Below, piece by piece: positions 39,107-49,153 of a DNA stretch of 64,000 bases (within the stretch, counting starts at the first letter, position 1; each line of letters opens with the position of its first letter). Source of the stretch: Rhodococcus triatomae. Its GTDB lineage: Bacteria > Actinomycetota > Actinomycetes > Mycobacteriales > Mycobacteriaceae. Where the stretch lies: NCBI RefSeq assembly GCF_014217785.1, contig NZ_CP048814.1:62001-126000 (forward strand). Reading direction: 5' to 3'. The notes under the pieces are model-generated. The model was not told the origin of the DNA. It searched no databases and saw only the letters and a list, made by a program, of their open reading frames with translations. The translations under genes and the position numbers were made by a program.

Positions 39107-40137
39107 GAGTCACCATCTTTCGTCTTCTCGGTCGGTGCCTCCGCGGACTCGCCGGCCGGCCCCCCGCCCGACTCGGTGTCGTCCAGGTGGGTCCCGGCCG
39201 GGTCGTCAGCCGGTGGCTCCGATGTGGTCGCGGCCGCGACACCGGCGGGTACCGGGGCACCCGGTCGCCGTGTCCTCAGTTCCTCGGGAGCCTCCCGGCC
39301 CTTCGTCGCGAACACGACGTACACGACGGCAGCCACGAACACGATCGCCGAGGTGAACGAGTTGACGCGGACACCGGCGATGAGGCTCGCGTGGTCGGTA
39401 CGCATCATCTCGATCCAGAACCGGCCGAGGCAGTAGCCGGCGACGTACAGCGCGAACAGGCGGCCGTGGCCGATCCGGAACCGCCGGTCGATCACCACGA
39501 GGGCGACGACGATCAGGACGTTCCACAACGCCTCGTACAGGAAGGTCGGGTGCACCACCGCGACGACCTGGCCGGTGGACACGCCGTCGATGAGGCTCGG
39601 CGACAGCGCCCCGGCGTCGTTGCGGCGCTCGAAGATCTCCAGCCCCCACGGCACGGTGGTCTCGCGTCCGTACAACTCCTGGTTGAAGTAGTTGCCGATG
39701 CGTCCGATCGCCTGCGCGAGAAGGATCGCGGGGGCGACCGCGTCGCCGAACGCCGGCAGCGGGATACCGCGCCGACGGCAGGCGATCCAGGCACCGACAC
39801 CACCCAGCGCCACGGCGCCCCAGATCCCGAGTCCGCCCTGCCACACCTTCAACGCGTCGAGTGGACGACCGCCCTCACCGAAGTACGTGGGCCAGTCCGT
39901 CATCACGTGGTACAGCCGGCCGCCGATCAGGCCGAACGGCACCGCCCAGATCGCGACGTCGAGCACCGTCCCCTTGTCGCCACCGCGGGCCACCCAGCGG
40001 CGGTCGCCCCACACGATCGCCACGATGATGCCGACGACGATGAACAGCGCATAGGCCCGCAATGCGACCGGGCCGAGGTACCACACTCCCTGTGGCGGAC
40101 TGGGAATGTATGCGAGCAGATCTACCGAGGAGGTCAC
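39103..40137 (-). CDS. lgt: Prolipoprotein diacylglyceryl transferase
   Basis: A 344-residue membrane enzyme that attaches diacylglycerol to the lipobox cysteine of prolipoproteins. It begins LAYIPSPPQGVWYLGPVALR, contains IGGRLYHVMTDW, and has the Lgt signature GRIGNYFNQELYGRET. Seven membrane segments are likely. The last ~60 residues are an acidic, proline-rich tail beyond the membrane core, as in other actinobacterial Lgt. GTG 40137 overlaps the trpA stop. It would modify the lipoproteins of this window (liv, phn and amino acid receptors). Confidence 0.94.
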   Translation of the reverse strand: MTSSVDLLAYIPSPPQGVWYLGPVALRAYALFIVVGIIVAIVWGDRRWVARGGDKGTVLDVAIWAVPFGLIGGRLYHVMTDWPTYFGEGGRPLDALKVWQGGLGIWGAVALGGVGAWIACRRRGIPLPAFGDAVAPAILLAQAIGRIGNYFNQELYGRETTVPWGLEIFERRNDAGALSPSLIDGVSTGQVVAVVHPTFLYEALWNVLIVVALVVIDRRFRIGHGRLFALYVAGYCLGRFWIEMMRTDHASLIAGVRVNSFTSAIVFVAAVVYVVFATKGREAPEELRTRRPGAPVPAGVAAATTSEPPADDPAGTHLDDTESGGGPAGESAEAPTEKTKDGDS

Positions 40138-40955
40138 GACGCCACGGTAGCGGAGCGCACGCCCGCGGCGAGCTCGGCGGTGAGGGCGTGTACCGCGTCG
40201 AGACCGTTCTCCACCGCGGACACCAGCGCGGATCCGACGATGACGGCGTCGGCGTACGCGGCGATCTCGGCGGCCTGGGCGCCGGAGCGGACACCGAGCC
40301 CGACGCCGATCGGGATGTCGGAGTGGGCACGAATCCGTGCGCACAGTTCGGGCGCCATCGTCGAGACCGCATCCCGGGCGCCGGTGACGCCCATGGTCGA
40401 CGCGGCGTAGAGGAAGCCGCTACTGGACTCGATGGTCTTGACCAGGCGCTCCTCCGTCGAGGACGGCGCCACCAGGAAGATGCGGTCGAGGTGGTGCCGC
40501 TCGGATGCGGTCAGCCACTCCCCTGCCTCCTCCGGAATGAGGTTGGGTGTGATCATGCCGAGACCACCGGCGTTCGCGAGATCACGGGCGAACGCATCGA
40601 CCCCGTACTTGAGCACCGGGTTCCAGTACGTCATGACCACGGCCTTGCCGCCCGCGGCGGCGATCTGCTCGACGACCGGGAAGATGTCCCGCACCCGCAC
40701 GCCGTTCGACAGCGCGGTCTCGGCAGCGGCCTGAATGGTGGGACCGTCCATCACCGGGTCGGAGTAGGCCAGGCCGACCTCGATGATGTCGCAGCCCGAG
40801 TCGACCATCGCCCTGAACACGTCGATCGAGTCCGGGACGGTGGGAAACCCTGCGGGCAGGTATCCGACGAGGGCCGCACGATTCTCGCTGCGGCACTGCT
40901 CGAACGTCGGGGCAAGTCGCGACATGCTGCTGCTCGCCGGGTCGAAGCTGCTCAC
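40134..40955 (-). CDS. trpA: Tryptophan synthase alpha subunit
   Basis: A 273-residue TIM-barrel enzyme cleaving indole-3-glycerol phosphate to indole. Characteristic stretches are [40 protein letters not shown] (catalytic Glu and Asp) and the phosphate-binding VTGARDAVS with [15 protein letters not shown]. It overlaps trpB by 4 bases upstream and lgt by 4 downstream, fitting the mycobacterial trpBA-lgt order. Confidence 0.97.
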   Translation of the reverse strand: MSSFDPASSSMSRLAPTFEQCRSENRAALVGYLPAGFPTVPDSIDVFRAMVDSGCDIIEVGLAYSDPVMDGPTIQAAAETALSNGVRVRDIFPVVEQIAAAGGKAVVMTYWNPVLKYGVDAFARDLANAGGLGMITPNLIPEEAGEWLTASERHHLDRIFLVAPSSTEERLVKTIESSSGFLYAASTMGVTGARDAVSTMAPELCARIRAHSDIPIGVGLGVRSGAQAAEIAAYADAVIVGSALVSAVENGLDAVHALTAELAAGVRSATVAS

Positions 40956-42280
40956 TGGGCCGAACCTTTCTGGTCGTCACCGGGGTTGTTCTCGGGGTCG
41001 TCGTCGAACAGTCCGAACCATCGGGCGGCGGTGTCCATGTCCTTGTCTCCGCGACCGGACAGGCTCACCAGGATGATCGCCCCCGCGCCGAGTTCACGGC
41101 CGAGGCGCAGCGAGCCGGCGACGGCGTGCGCGGATTCGATCGCCGGGATGATCCCCTCCCGCTCGGACAGCAGCCGCAACGCGTCCATCGCCTCGCTGTC
41201 GGTGACCGGCTCGTAGGTGGCGCGGCCGAGATCCTTGAGCAGTGCGTGCTCGGGGCCGACGCCCGGGTAGTCCAGACCGGCCGAGATCGAGTGGGATTCG
41301 ATCGTCTGGCCGTCCTCGTCCTGCAGCAGATACGAGTAGGCGCCCTGGAATGCCCCGGGGGTGCCGGCGGAGAAGGTGGCCGCCGTACGGCCGGTCTCCA
41401 CCCCGTCACCGCCGGCCTCGTAGCCGACGAGCCGCACCGACGGATCGTCGAGGAAGGCGTGGAAGATGCCGATCGCGTTCGACCCGCCACCCACACACGC
41501 CGTCACCGCGTCGGGGAGCCTTCCGGTGAGCGCCTGCACCTGCACTCGGGCCTCGAGCCCCACCACGCGCTGGAAGTCGCGCACGATCATGGGGAACGGG
41601 TGCGGCCCGGCGGCGGTACCGAAGCAGTAGTAGGTGTTGTGCGCGTGGGTCACCCAGTCCCGCAGCGCCTCGTTGATCGCATCCTTGAGCGTGCGCGAAC
41701 CGGATTGCACCGCAACGACCTTCGCGCCGAGCAGCCGCATCCGTGCCACGTTGAGGGCCTGGCGTCCGGTATCGACCGCTCCCATGTAGATGATGCACTC
41801 GAGGCCCAGGAGCGCGCACGCGGTGGCAGTCGCGACACCGTGCTGGCCGGCACCGGTTTCGGCGATGATGCGCCGCTTGCCCATCCGTTGCGCGAGCAGG
41901 ACCTGGCCGAGCACGTTGTTGATCTTGTGCGAGCCGGTGTGATTGAGGTCCTCGCGCTTCAGGATGATCCGCGCGCCGCCGGCGAACTCGCTCATCCGCG
42001 TCGCCTCGAAGATCGGTGAGGGCCGACCCGTGTAGTCCCGCTGCAGCCGGTCCAGTTCCGCGAGGAACGACTCGTCGCTGCGCGCCTTCTCGTAGGCGGA
42101 CGTGACCTCCTCGATGACCGCCATCAGCGCCTCGGGAACGTGCCTGCCGCCGTACACACCGAAGTGCCCGCCACCGTCGGGGTCGTGGGCTGTGCGCTCG
42201 GCGATGCCGGCGCTCGAGGTCGGCAGGCCGCCGCCGGTGGCGGAGGCTCCGGAAGCGGGTCCTGGATTCGGTGCAGTCAC
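40952..42280 (-). CDS. trpB: Tryptophan synthase beta subunit
   Basis: A 442-residue PLP enzyme joining indole and serine to make tryptophan. The PLP lysine is in [20 protein letters not shown], and [20 protein letters not shown] follows. The phosphate-binding glycine-rich loop is [20 protein letters not shown] 42280 is chosen; an in-frame extension of 38 codons upstream would enter trpC and is arginine-rich. It lies 73 bases downstream of trpC and overlaps trpA by 4 bases. Confidence 0.97.
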   Translation of the reverse strand: MTAPNPGPASGASATGGGLPTSSAGIAERTAHDPDGGGHFGVYGGRHVPEALMAVIEEVTSAYEKARSDESFLAELDRLQRDYTGRPSPIFEATRMSEFAGGARIILKREDLNHTGSHKINNVLGQVLLAQRMGKRRIIAETGAGQHGVATATACALLGLECIIYMGAVDTGRQALNVARMRLLGAKVVAVQSGSRTLKDAINEALRDWVTHAHNTYYCFGTAAGPHPFPMIVRDFQRVVGLEARVQVQALTGRLPDAVTACVGGGSNAIGIFHAFLDDPSVRLVGYEAGGDGVETGRTAATFSAGTPGAFQGAYSYLLQDEDGQTIESHSISAGLDYPGVGPEHALLKDLGRATYEPVTDSEAMDALRLLSEREGIIPAIESAHAVAGSLRLGRELGAGAIILVSLSGRGDKDMDTAARWFGLFDDDPENNPGDDQKGSAQ

Positions 42281-42353
42281 CCTTCCAGTCTGCCCCAACG
42301 ACGGACGTCGCCGCCTACCGGGTCGACCGCCGGACCTGCCCCGCGATCTTCGG

Positions 42354-43163
42354 TCAGCGGGCGGGCTTCGGGCAGGACGGGTGCGCTCCCGCATTCACCA
42401 GATCGGCGACCGCCTTGCGCGGATCACCGCTGGTGACGAGGCCCTCGCCGACGAGCACCGCATCCGCGCCCGCGCCGGCGTAGGCGAGCAGGTCCGCGGT
42501 GCCGCGCACACCCGACTCCGCGATCTTGATGGTCTCGGTGGGCAGCCCGGGGGCGATCTCACCGAAGGTGTTCTTGTCGACCTCGAGCGTCTTGAGGTTG
42601 CGCGCGTTGACCCCGATCACCCGGGCACCGGCCTCGAGTGCGCGGTTCGCTTCCTCTTCGGTGTGCACCTCGACGAGGGCGGTCATTCCGAGCGACTCGG
42701 TGCGGTCGATGAGCGACGTCAGGGCCGTCTGCTCGAGCGCCGCCACGATCAACAGCACGACGTCCGCACCGTGTGCGCGGGCCTCGTGGATCTGGTAGGG
42801 CCCGACGATGAAGTCCTTGCGCAGAACCGGGATGCTCACCGCGCGCCGGACGGCGTCGAGGTCCGCGAGCGAGCCCTGGAAGCGGCGCTCCTCGGTGAGA
42901 ACGCTGATGATCCTGGCACCGCCCGCCTCGTACGCGGCGGCGAGTTCGGCGGGGTCGGCGATGTCCGCCAGCGGCCCCTTGGAGGGACTGGCACGTTTCA
43001 CCTCGGCGATGACTCCGATCCCGGGTCCGAGCAGCGCAGCGGCGGCGTCGAGTGCCGGGGGTGCGGCGGCAGCCGCGGCCTTCACGGCAGCGAAGTCGAC
43101 AACTGCCTCCCGGGCTGCGACATCGGCACGCACCCCGTCGAGGATCGAATCGAGAACGGTCAT
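42354..43163 (-). CDS. trpC: Indole-3-glycerol phosphate synthase
   Basis: A 269-residue TIM-barrel enzyme forming indole-3-glycerol phosphate. Family features are [20 protein letters not shown] (catalytic Lys and phosphate site), [40 protein letters not shown] and [17 protein letters not shown] 43163 is the start. It is 62 bases downstream of the trp-associated membrane protein gene, in the same direction. Confidence 0.97.
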   Translation of the reverse strand: MTVLDSILDGVRADVAAREAVVDFAAVKAAAAAAPPALDAAAALLGPGIGVIAEVKRASPSKGPLADIADPAELAAAYEAGGARIISVLTEERRFQGSLADLDAVRRAVSIPVLRKDFIVGPYQIHEARAHGADVVLLIVAALEQTALTSLIDRTESLGMTALVEVHTEEEANRALEAGARVIGVNARNLKTLEVDKNTFGEIAPGLPTETIKIAESGVRGTADLLAYAGAGADAVLVGEGLVTSGDPRKAVADLVNAGAHPSCPKPAR

Positions 43164-43225
43164 CTGGCCCGAGTCCTTTCTGGGCAGTAGCTCGATGTGA
43201 GAAACATCATCGAGACGTTGACAGC

Positions 43226-43975
43226 CTAATCTGCACTCTGATCGGGTCTACGGCCGGGTCCCGGACCGTCTCCCGATTCCGTCTCTCCGCGGGGCAGGCC
43301 GGCACCGTCGTCCACGACGGATCCGACACCGTCGTCCGCGGCAGATCCGGCACCGTCGTCACTTTCGACGGTGGGGTCGTCTCCGGCGTCGAGCGCATCC
43401 CACATCATCCTCTGCGTGACGGGCTCGTCGGTCACGGCCGTCGCGGCAGCCCGGCGTGCCGCCGGAGCGTCGTACTTCGAGGAGAGGCCGCCGCTCGCGC
43501 GGGGCCTGCGGGCCAGTGCGAGTGCCGCGGCCAGCGCGATCACCGCTCCCACCACGACGAGGACGGCGCCGAGCGGATGGACCACCACCGAGTGCACCTC
43601 GGCCCGACCCGGGAGTTCCGCCAACTGTGCGACCCGCTCGTCCGGGGCGCCGGAGGCCAGCAGGGTGAGCGCCGGTACGGCCGCCGCCACCGCGACGAGT
43701 GCCACCAACAGCGCGACCACCCGTACCGCCCACCCGCGGACCGCGAACGTCGCCGCGATCGCGGCGACCAACGCGAGCGCGAGGGGTGTCGTCGCGGCCG
43801 CCCAGGTACCGCCGTCGATCGCGGTCGACTGTTCCTCGCCGAGCCCGTCGGCGGACACGGCGTCGACCCACGTCATCCGCGAGGCGGCCCAGAGGAGAAC
43901 CGCCGCCGCGGCGAGAAGCACCACGGCCACCGCGGTCGGACGTGCGCCGCCCCTGCCGTTCCGTTCGCCCGTCAT
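43226..43975 (-). CDS. Trp operon-associated membrane protein (TIGR02234 type)
   Basis: A 249-residue membrane protein matching the family found between trpE and trpC in actinobacteria (Rv1610 in M. tuberculosis). Four hydrophobic segments lie within residues 10-160 ([79 protein letters not shown]). The remaining tail is acidic and low complexity with repeated DDGAGS motifs. Function not established; its place implies a link to tryptophan metabolism or transport. It begins 3 bases after trpE ends. Confidence 0.85.
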   Translation of the reverse strand: MTGERNGRGGARPTAVAVVLLAAAAVLLWAASRMTWVDAVSADGLGEEQSTAIDGGTWAAATTPLALALVAAIAATFAVRGWAVRVVALLVALVAVAAAVPALTLLASGAPDERVAQLAELPGRAEVHSVVVHPLGAVLVVVGAVIALAAALALARRPRASGGLSSKYDAPAARRAAATAVTDEPVTQRMMWDALDAGDDPTVESDDGAGSAADDGVGSVVDDGAGLPRGETESGDGPGPGRRPDQSAD

Positions 43976-43978
43976 CGC

Positions 43979-45577
43979 CTACACACCTCCGCTCGTTCCC
44001 TGTGTCCCGGCCGCCCGGCTCCCGACCGCACGCACCGTGTGTGCGGCCGCCACCGCGGACAGCACCGCCATCGCCTTGTTCCGCGATTCCGTGTCCTCGT
44101 ACTCGGGATGGGAATCGGCGACGACCCCGGCCCCGGCCTGGACGTAGGCGGTGCCGTCCTTGATCAGCGCGGTCCGGATGGCGATGGCGGTGTCCGCGTC
44201 ACCGGAGAAGTCGAGGTACCCGACGATCCCGCCGTACACCCCCCGCCGGGTGGGCTCGAGCTCCTCGATCAACTGCATCGCGCGGACCTTCGGTGCTCCC
44301 GACAGGGTGCCCGCCGGGAAACAGGCCGTGACCGCGTCGAGGGCGTGCTTGTCGTCGGCCAGGTGGCCGGTCACCGTGGACACCAGGTGCATGACGTGGC
44401 TGTAGCGCTCGATGTGCCGGTAGTCGTGCACCTTGACCGTGCCCGGCTCGCAGACCCGCCCGAGGTCGTTGCGGCCGAGGTCGACGAGCATCAGGTGCTC
44501 GGCGTTCTCCTTCTCGTCGGCCAGTAGATCCTTCTCGAGCAGGACGTCGTCCTCCTCGGTCTCGCCGCGCCAGCGCGTCCCGGCGATCGGATGCGTGGTG
44601 GCGACGCCGTCGTGCACCGTCACGAGGGATTCCGGGCTGGACCCGACGATGGAGAACGCGGTGTCGCCGGTGCCGTCGGGGACGTGGACCAGGTACATGT
44701 AGGGGCTCGGATTGGTCGCCCGCAGCATCCGGTAGACGTCGATCGGGGCTGCATCGCACGGCATCTCGAACCGCTGCGAGAGCACCACCTGGAAGGCTTC
44801 GCCCGCCTCGATCTCGCCGACGAGCCGCCGCACACCCGCCCCGAACTCCTCGGTGGTCCGCTGCCTGCGGAACTCCGGCTTCGGCCGGGAGTAGGTGGAG
44901 ACCGTCGACGACGACGGCGCGGCGAGCGCGGCCTCCATCCGGTCGAGTCGGGCCACCGCGTCGTCGTACGCCTCGTCGACCCGTCGGTCGGTGCCGTCCC
45001 AGTTCACAGCATTCGCGATCAGCCAGATCACGCCCTCGTGATGGTCCACCGCGGCGAGATCGGTGGCGAGGAGCATCAGCATCTCGGGAATCCGCAGGTC
45101 GTCGTCGGCGTGATCGCCCAGCCGCTCGAGCCGGCGTACCGCGTCGTAGCCGAGGAATCCGACCATGCCTCCGGTCAGCGGCGGCAGATCCGGCAGTCGC
45201 TCCGAACGCAGCAACTCGAGGGTTCGGCCGAGCGCCGACACCGGGTCGCCACCTGCGGGAACGCCCGCGGGCACATTGCCGTACCACGCGGCCTCACCGT
45301 CGACGACCGTGAGCGCCGCCGGGCTTCCCGCCCCGATGAACGACCAGCGGGACCAGGAACGCCCGTTCTCCGCCGACTCGAAGAGGAACGTGCCGGGGCG
45401 GTTCGCCGCGAGCTTCGCGTAGGCCGACAGCGGAGTCTCGGCGTCGGCGAGCAACTTCCGCGTGACCGGCACGACCCGATGCTCGGCGGCGAGGAGTCGG
45501 AACTGCTCGCGGGTGGTGGTCGAATCCGACCCCGCGGCATCGGACAGGGCGGTGGGCTCGGCGTGCATGACGCCCAT
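43979..45577 (-). CDS. trpE: Anthranilate synthase component I
   Basis: A 532-residue enzyme (529 if ATG 45568 is used) converting chorismate to anthranilate with TrpG. The N-terminal domain carries the feedback-site motif [20 protein letters not shown]. The catalytic half includes [56 protein letters not shown] and [20 protein letters not shown]. First gene of the trp run here, divergent from the peroxiredoxin across 90 bases. I see no leader peptide rich in Trp in that gap. Confidence 0.97.
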   Translation of the reverse strand: MGVMHAEPTALSDAAGSDSTTTREQFRLLAAEHRVVPVTRKLLADAETPLSAYAKLAANRPGTFLFESAENGRSWSRWSFIGAGSPAALTVVDGEAAWYGNVPAGVPAGGDPVSALGRTLELLRSERLPDLPPLTGGMVGFLGYDAVRRLERLGDHADDDLRIPEMLMLLATDLAAVDHHEGVIWLIANAVNWDGTDRRVDEAYDDAVARLDRMEAALAAPSSSTVSTYSRPKPEFRRQRTTEEFGAGVRRLVGEIEAGEAFQVVLSQRFEMPCDAAPIDVYRMLRATNPSPYMYLVHVPDGTGDTAFSIVGSSPESLVTVHDGVATTHPIAGTRWRGETEEDDVLLEKDLLADEKENAEHLMLVDLGRNDLGRVCEPGTVKVHDYRHIERYSHVMHLVSTVTGHLADDKHALDAVTACFPAGTLSGAPKVRAMQLIEELEPTRRGVYGGIVGYLDFSGDADTAIAIRTALIKDGTAYVQAGAGVVADSHPEYEDTESRNKAMAVLSAVAAAHTVRAVGSRAAGTQGTSGGV

Positions 45578-45667
45578 TGTCCCAGGTGCCCCGCAGACGT
45601 CCCGCGCACCCCGCGCCGGATCGGGCCCGCGCACCGCCGAGCGCCTTCTCGACTACGGTGCGTGGGT

Positions 45668-46132
45668 ATGCAGCCCGGAGATCTTGCGCCCGATTTCAGC
45701 CTCCCCGACCAGACCGGAGCCGTCCGCACACTCTCCGGCCTCCTCGCGGACGGCCCGCTGGTCCTGTTCTTCTATCCGGGTGCCTCGACCCCGGTGTGCA
45801 CGGCGGAAGCCTGCCATTTCCGTGACCTCGCCGCCGAGTTCGCCGCCGTCGGTGCGGCCCGCGCCGGGATCAGCACCGACACCGTCGAGAAGCAGGCGTC
45901 GTTCGCCACGGCGCAGTCGTTCGACTACCCGCTGCTGTCCGACGCCGGTGGTGCGGTCGCCGCACAGTTCGGCGTCAAGCGGGGCCTACTCGGCCGGATC
46001 GCCCCGGTGAAGCGGACCACCTTCGTCATCGACACCGATCGCACCGTGTTGACGACGATCGCGAGGGAACTGCGCGCGGACACCCACGGCGATCAGGCAC
46101 TCGAGTTCCTGCGCTCGCGCCGCACCGCCTGA
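45668..46132 (+). CDS. Peroxiredoxin (BCP/AhpE type)
   Basis: A 154-residue thiol peroxidase of the bacterioferritin comigratory protein group. The peroxidatic Cys44 lies in FFYPGASTPVCTAEACHFRD, with a second Cys49 five residues on as likely resolving cysteine. It corresponds in position to BcpB (Rv1608c) divergent from trpE. ATG 45668 starts the protein. It would reduce hydrogen or organic peroxides using thioredoxin or mycothiol-linked partners. Confidence 0.92.
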   Translation: MQPGDLAPDFSLPDQTGAVRTLSGLLADGPLVLFFYPGASTPVCTAEACHFRDLAAEFAAVGAARAGISTDTVEKQASFATAQSFDYPLLSDAGGAVAAQFGVKRGLLGRIAPVKRTTFVIDTDRTVLTTIARELRADTHGDQALEFLRSRRTA

Positions 46133-46171
46133 GCGCTTCGCCCGGCTTCCGGACTCCGTGGCGATACCGGC

Positions 46172-46975
46172 CTACGCCACCTGGAACGAGCGCTTGGCCA
46201 GGCCCATCCAGAAGCCGTCGATCACCTGCTGCGGCGGATGCTCCGGATCGCTCGACGCACCCAGGGTGACGAACATCGGCGCGAAGTGCTCGATCGTCGG
46301 GTGCGCGTACGGCATCCCGGGTGCTCGGGCGCGGAAGTCGAGCAGCCCGTCCACGTCGCCACCGGAGAGGCGCTCGGCCGCCCACGCGTCGAACTCGGCG
46401 GACCACGTGGGCGCGGCCGCGTCGGGCGACGGATCACGCAGGAACGGCAGTCCGTGCGTGGTGAATCCCGACCCCATGACGAGGACGCCGCGGTCGCGCA
46501 GCGGACGCAGCCTCCGCCCGAGTCGCAGCAGCCGCTCGGGATCGAGGGTGGGCAGCGAGATCTGCAGGACCGGAATGTCCGCATCGGGATACATCACGGT
46601 CAGCGGCACGTACGCGCCGTGGTCGAGTCCCCGGTTCGGCTGGTGCGCGACGGACTCGTCACCGGGCAGGAGTGCCGCGACCTCGGCGGCGAGCTCCGGA
46701 GCACCGGGCGAGGGATAGGTCACCCGGGAGAACCGCTCGGGAAATCCGCCGAAGTCGTGCACCAGTGGCGTTCCCGTGGTGGTGGACGCGATGGTCAGCG
46801 GCGCGGACTCCCAATGCGCGGAGACCACGAGGATCGCGGTCGGCCGCGGGAGGCGTGCTGCCCACTCGCGCAACTGTCCCACCCAGAGTTCGCTGTCGAC
46901 GAGCGGCGGGGCGCCGTGGGACAGGAACAGTGCGGGCATCCGGGTGGGCGGAGGGGTGGGTACCTGGCCGGACAT
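46172..46975 (-). CDS. LigB/DODA-type extradiol dioxygenase family protein
   Basis: A 267-residue class III extradiol dioxygenase-like protein (4,5-DOPA dioxygenase/YgiD group). Metal-binding histidines are expected in ALFLSHGAPPLVDSELW, ILVVSAHWESAPL, GLDHGAYVPLTVMYPDADIP and VLVMGSGFTTHGL. Such enzymes ring-open catechols using Fe(II) or Zn. Start ATG 46975 has a GAGGAG site. It faces a MarR regulator across a perfect palindrome, so it is probably induced by an aromatic compound or quinone. Confidence 0.9.
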   Translation of the reverse strand: MSGQVPTPPPTRMPALFLSHGAPPLVDSELWVGQLREWAARLPRPTAILVVSAHWESAPLTIASTTTGTPLVHDFGGFPERFSRVTYPSPGAPELAAEVAALLPGDESVAHQPNRGLDHGAYVPLTVMYPDADIPVLQISLPTLDPERLLRLGRRLRPLRDRGVLVMGSGFTTHGLPFLRDPSPDAAAPTWSAEFDAWAAERLSGGDVDGLLDFRARAPGMPYAHPTIEHFAPMFVTLGASSDPEHPPQQVIDGFWMGLAKRSFQVA

Positions 46976-47018
46976 CGTCACTCCTCGTTCGCGATCGCGC
47001 CTCGTTCGAGAGCACATC

Positions 47019-47036
47019 AAGTTGAACCTTCAACTT
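47019..47036. promoter_or_regulatory. Perfect 18-bp palindrome, likely MarR operator
   Basis: AAGTTGAACCTTCAACTT (arms of 8 bp around CC) lies between the divergent dioxygenase (start 46975) and MarR gene (start 47132). Length, symmetry and AT-rich content fit a MarR dimer site controlling both directions, and the position suits blocking the dioxygenase promoter. Confidence 0.78.
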
Positions 47037-47131
47037 ACAGGACACACAACCTGGATATCGCGGAGAGCATTCCCGTGCGCAAAGATGGACCGACGGCGCG
47101 TCGGGCGCCGGAGACTGGAGACGAACGAAGC

Positions 47132-47674
47132 ATGAGCGACGGAACCGGTGACGACGCCGCACACTCCGAGGGCGGCCGGGGACACGACCCGGACGCCACC
47201 GAACCACACTGGCTGAGCGACGATCAGCAGCGCGCGTGGCTCGCCCTCATCGCCCTGGTGATGCGCCTTCCGGCAGCGCTGGACACCCAACTGCAGCGCG
47301 ACTCCTCGATGACCCACTTCGAGTATTTCGTGCTCGTGTCACTGTCGGCGGAAAGGGATGGGCGCCTGCAACTCTCGGTGCTCGCCCAACGCGCGAACTC
47401 CTCGCTGTCGCGCCTGTCCCACGTAGTCACGAAGCTCGAGAAGCGCGGGTGGGTGCGGCGTGAACCGGTGCCCGGCTCCCGGGCGTCCGACGCGGTTCTC
47501 ACCGAGGAGGGCACCGCCAAGATCGTCGAGGCTGCTCCGCAGCACGTCAAGACCGTACGCAACCTCGTCTTCGACGGCCTGTCCGCGCGACAGGTCGGTC
47601 AGCTGGAACGTCTGGCCGAGTCGATGGTCACCCAGCTCGACAAGGCCATCGCCTCCGGCGTCGGGAGGCCCTGA
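47132..47674 (+). CDS. MarR-family transcriptional regulator
   Basis: A 180-residue winged-helix regulator. The winged HTH runs about 75-140 (LQLSVLAQRANSSLSRLSHVV then TKLEKRGWVRREPVPGSRAS), flanked by dimerisation helices (RAWLALIALVMRLPAALDTQ and the C-terminal helices). Start ATG 47132; the 30-residue acidic N-terminal leader is extra. It probably represses the divergent dioxygenase and itself through the palindrome at 47019-47036. Confidence 0.93.
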   Translation: MSDGTGDDAAHSEGGRGHDPDATEPHWLSDDQQRAWLALIALVMRLPAALDTQLQRDSSMTHFEYFVLVSLSAERDGRLQLSVLAQRANSSLSRLSHVVTKLEKRGWVRREPVPGSRASDAVLTEEGTAKIVEAAPQHVKTVRNLVFDGLSARQVGQLERLAESMVTQLDKAIASGVGRP

Positions 47675-47704
47675 ACCGGACCGGCTCCGAATCCGGCCAC
47701 AGAT

Positions 47705-47884
47705 TCAGCCGAGGGGCTCTCCGCCGACACCCCAGTTCTCCCGGGGAACGTCGGTGAGGGTGACCCAGACCTTCGCGGGGTCCTTGCCGGTGGCATCGGC
47801 GTAGGCGCGCGTCACGCCCTCGATCACGGCGCGCTTCTGCGCGGTGGACAGGCCCGGGGTCTGGGAGATCTGGATCAGCGGCAT
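47705..47884 (-). CDS. 4-Oxalocrotonate tautomerase family protein
   Basis: A 59-residue tautomerase subunit. After removal of Met the catalytic Pro is N-terminal (MPLIQISQTPGLSTAQKRAV), followed by the family helix and strand (VWVTLTDVPRENWGVGGEPL). ATG 47884 is required so that Pro becomes residue 1; an upstream in-frame ATG would hide it. Convergent with the MarR gene and downstream of the his operon. Substrate unknown; enol-keto isomerisation of aromatic breakdown products is typical. Confidence 0.9.
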   Translation of the reverse strand: MPLIQISQTPGLSTAQKRAVIEGVTRAYADATGKDPAKVWVTLTDVPRENWGVGGEPLG

Positions 47885-48023
47885 GCCGCGATCCTGCCAG
47901 CACGCACGCGTCCCGTACGTCACGGGGCCGGTCAGCCGGTTGTGCCCAGTGCTGCGGCCGGGTCGTCGATCAGGTCCTCCGAGTCCTCGAGACCGACGGA
48001 CGAGGCGCTGTGCAGATCCCCGG

Positions 48024-48383
48024 TCAGGGCGCCGGCAGCAGGACGTCCGTGTCGAAGCACGTGTGGGTGCCGGTGTGGCACGCGGCGCCCTCCTGGTCGA
48101 CGACGAGGAGCACCGTGTCTCCGTCGCAGTCGAGCCGCACCTCGTGCACGTACTGCGTGTGCCCCGACGTCTCGCCCTTGACCCAGTACTGCTGCCGGGA
48201 CCGCGAATAGTAGGTGCCCTTCCGGGTGGCCAGGGTGCGCGCGAGCGCCTCGTCGTCCATCCACGCCACCATCAGGACGTCGCCGGTGGACCGCTCCTGT
48301 GCGACCGCGCCGAACAGCCCTTCGGCATTCCGCTTGAGACGGGCCGCGACGGCCGGATCGAGACCGCCTGCTCCTCCACTCAT
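48024..48383 (-). CDS. hisI: Phosphoribosyl-AMP cyclohydrolase
   Basis: A 119-residue enzyme for the third histidine step, opening the purine ring of PR-AMP. Signatures are [39 protein letters not shown], and the zinc-binding [24 protein letters not shown] overlaps the hisF stop (ATGA). Only the HisI domain is present; the pyrophosphohydrolase HisE is not in this window. Last gene of the his operon. Confidence 0.96.
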   Translation of the reverse strand: MSGGAGGLDPAVAARLKRNAEGLFGAVAQERSTGDVLMVAWMDDEALARTLATRKGTYYSRSRQQYWVKGETSGHTQYVHEVRLDCDGDTVLLVVDQEGAACHTGTHTCFDTDVLLPAP

Positions 48384-49153
48384 CGGACCACGATCCCCTC
48401 GCCGCGCATCGACGTCTTGACCTCGTCGATGGTCATGTCCCCGAAGTGGAACACACTCGCCGCGAGCACGGCGTCCGCACCGGCCTGCACGGCCGGGGCG
48501 AAGTGCGAGACCGCACCCGCTCCCCCGCTCGCGATGACCGGAACGTGGACTGCCGCGCGCACGGACTCGATCATCCGCAGATCGAATCCCGCCTTGGTAC
48601 CGTCGGCGTCCATCGAGTTCAGGAGGATCTCCCCGACGCCGAGCTCGGCGCCCCGCACCGCCCACTCGACCGCATCGATACCGGTCCCCCGCCTGCCGCC
48701 GTGCGTGGTGACCTCCCAACCGGACGGTGTCGGTTCGGCGCCCTCGGGGACGGTGCGCGCATCCACCGACAGCACGATGCACTGCGAGCCGAACCGCTCG
48801 CTCAGTTCACGCAACAGTTCCGGACGGGCGATCGCGGCGGTGTTGACACTCACCTTGTCCGCCCCGGCCCGCAACAGGCGGTCGACGTCCTCGACGGTAC
48901 GAACGCCACCCCCGACGGTGAGGGGGATGAAGACCTGCTCGGCGGTCCGGCTGACCACGTCGAGCATCGTGCCGCGCTCCGACGTGGATGCCGTGACATC
49001 GAGGAAGGTCAGCTCGTCGGCGCCCTGTGCGTCGTAGGCCGCGGCGAGCTCGACGGGATCGCCCGCATCACGCAGATTCTCGAAGTTCACGCCCTTGACG
49101 ACGCGGCCCGCGTCGACGTCCAGACACGGGATCACCCGAACGGCCAGCGTCAT
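48380..49153 (-). CDS. hisF: Imidazole glycerol phosphate synthase cyclase subunit
   Basis: A 257-residue TIM barrel that, with HisH, forms imidazole glycerol phosphate and AICAR. It starts [20 protein letters not shown], has catalytic Asp residues there and in [20 protein letters not shown], and phosphate-binding [16 protein letters not shown]. It overlaps the inositol-phosphatase-like gene upstream and hisI downstream, each by 4 bases. Confidence 0.97.
   Translation of the reverse strand: MTLAVRVIPCLDVDAGRVVKGVNFENLRDAGDPVELAAAYDAQGADELTFLDVTASTSERGTMLDVVSRTAEQVFIPLTVGGGVRTVEDVDRLLRAGADKVSVNTAAIARPELLRELSERFGSQCIVLSVDARTVPEGAEPTPSGWEVTTHGGRRGTGIDAVEWAVRGAELGVGEILLNSMDADGTKAGFDLRMIESVRAAVHVPVIASGGAGAVSHFAPAVQAGADAVLAASVFHFGDMTIDEVKTSMRGEGIVVR

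Noticed and set aside
45578-45667. Trp leader peptide or attenuator before trpE
   Set aside because: No short frame with tandem Trp codons and no competing hairpins recognised in the 90-base gap.
47932-48023. Coding-like tail after hisI (…SVGLEDSEDLIDDPAAALG)
   Set aside because: It is in another frame with no start or ribosome-binding site; hisI is already full length, so I treat it as chance or an old remnant.
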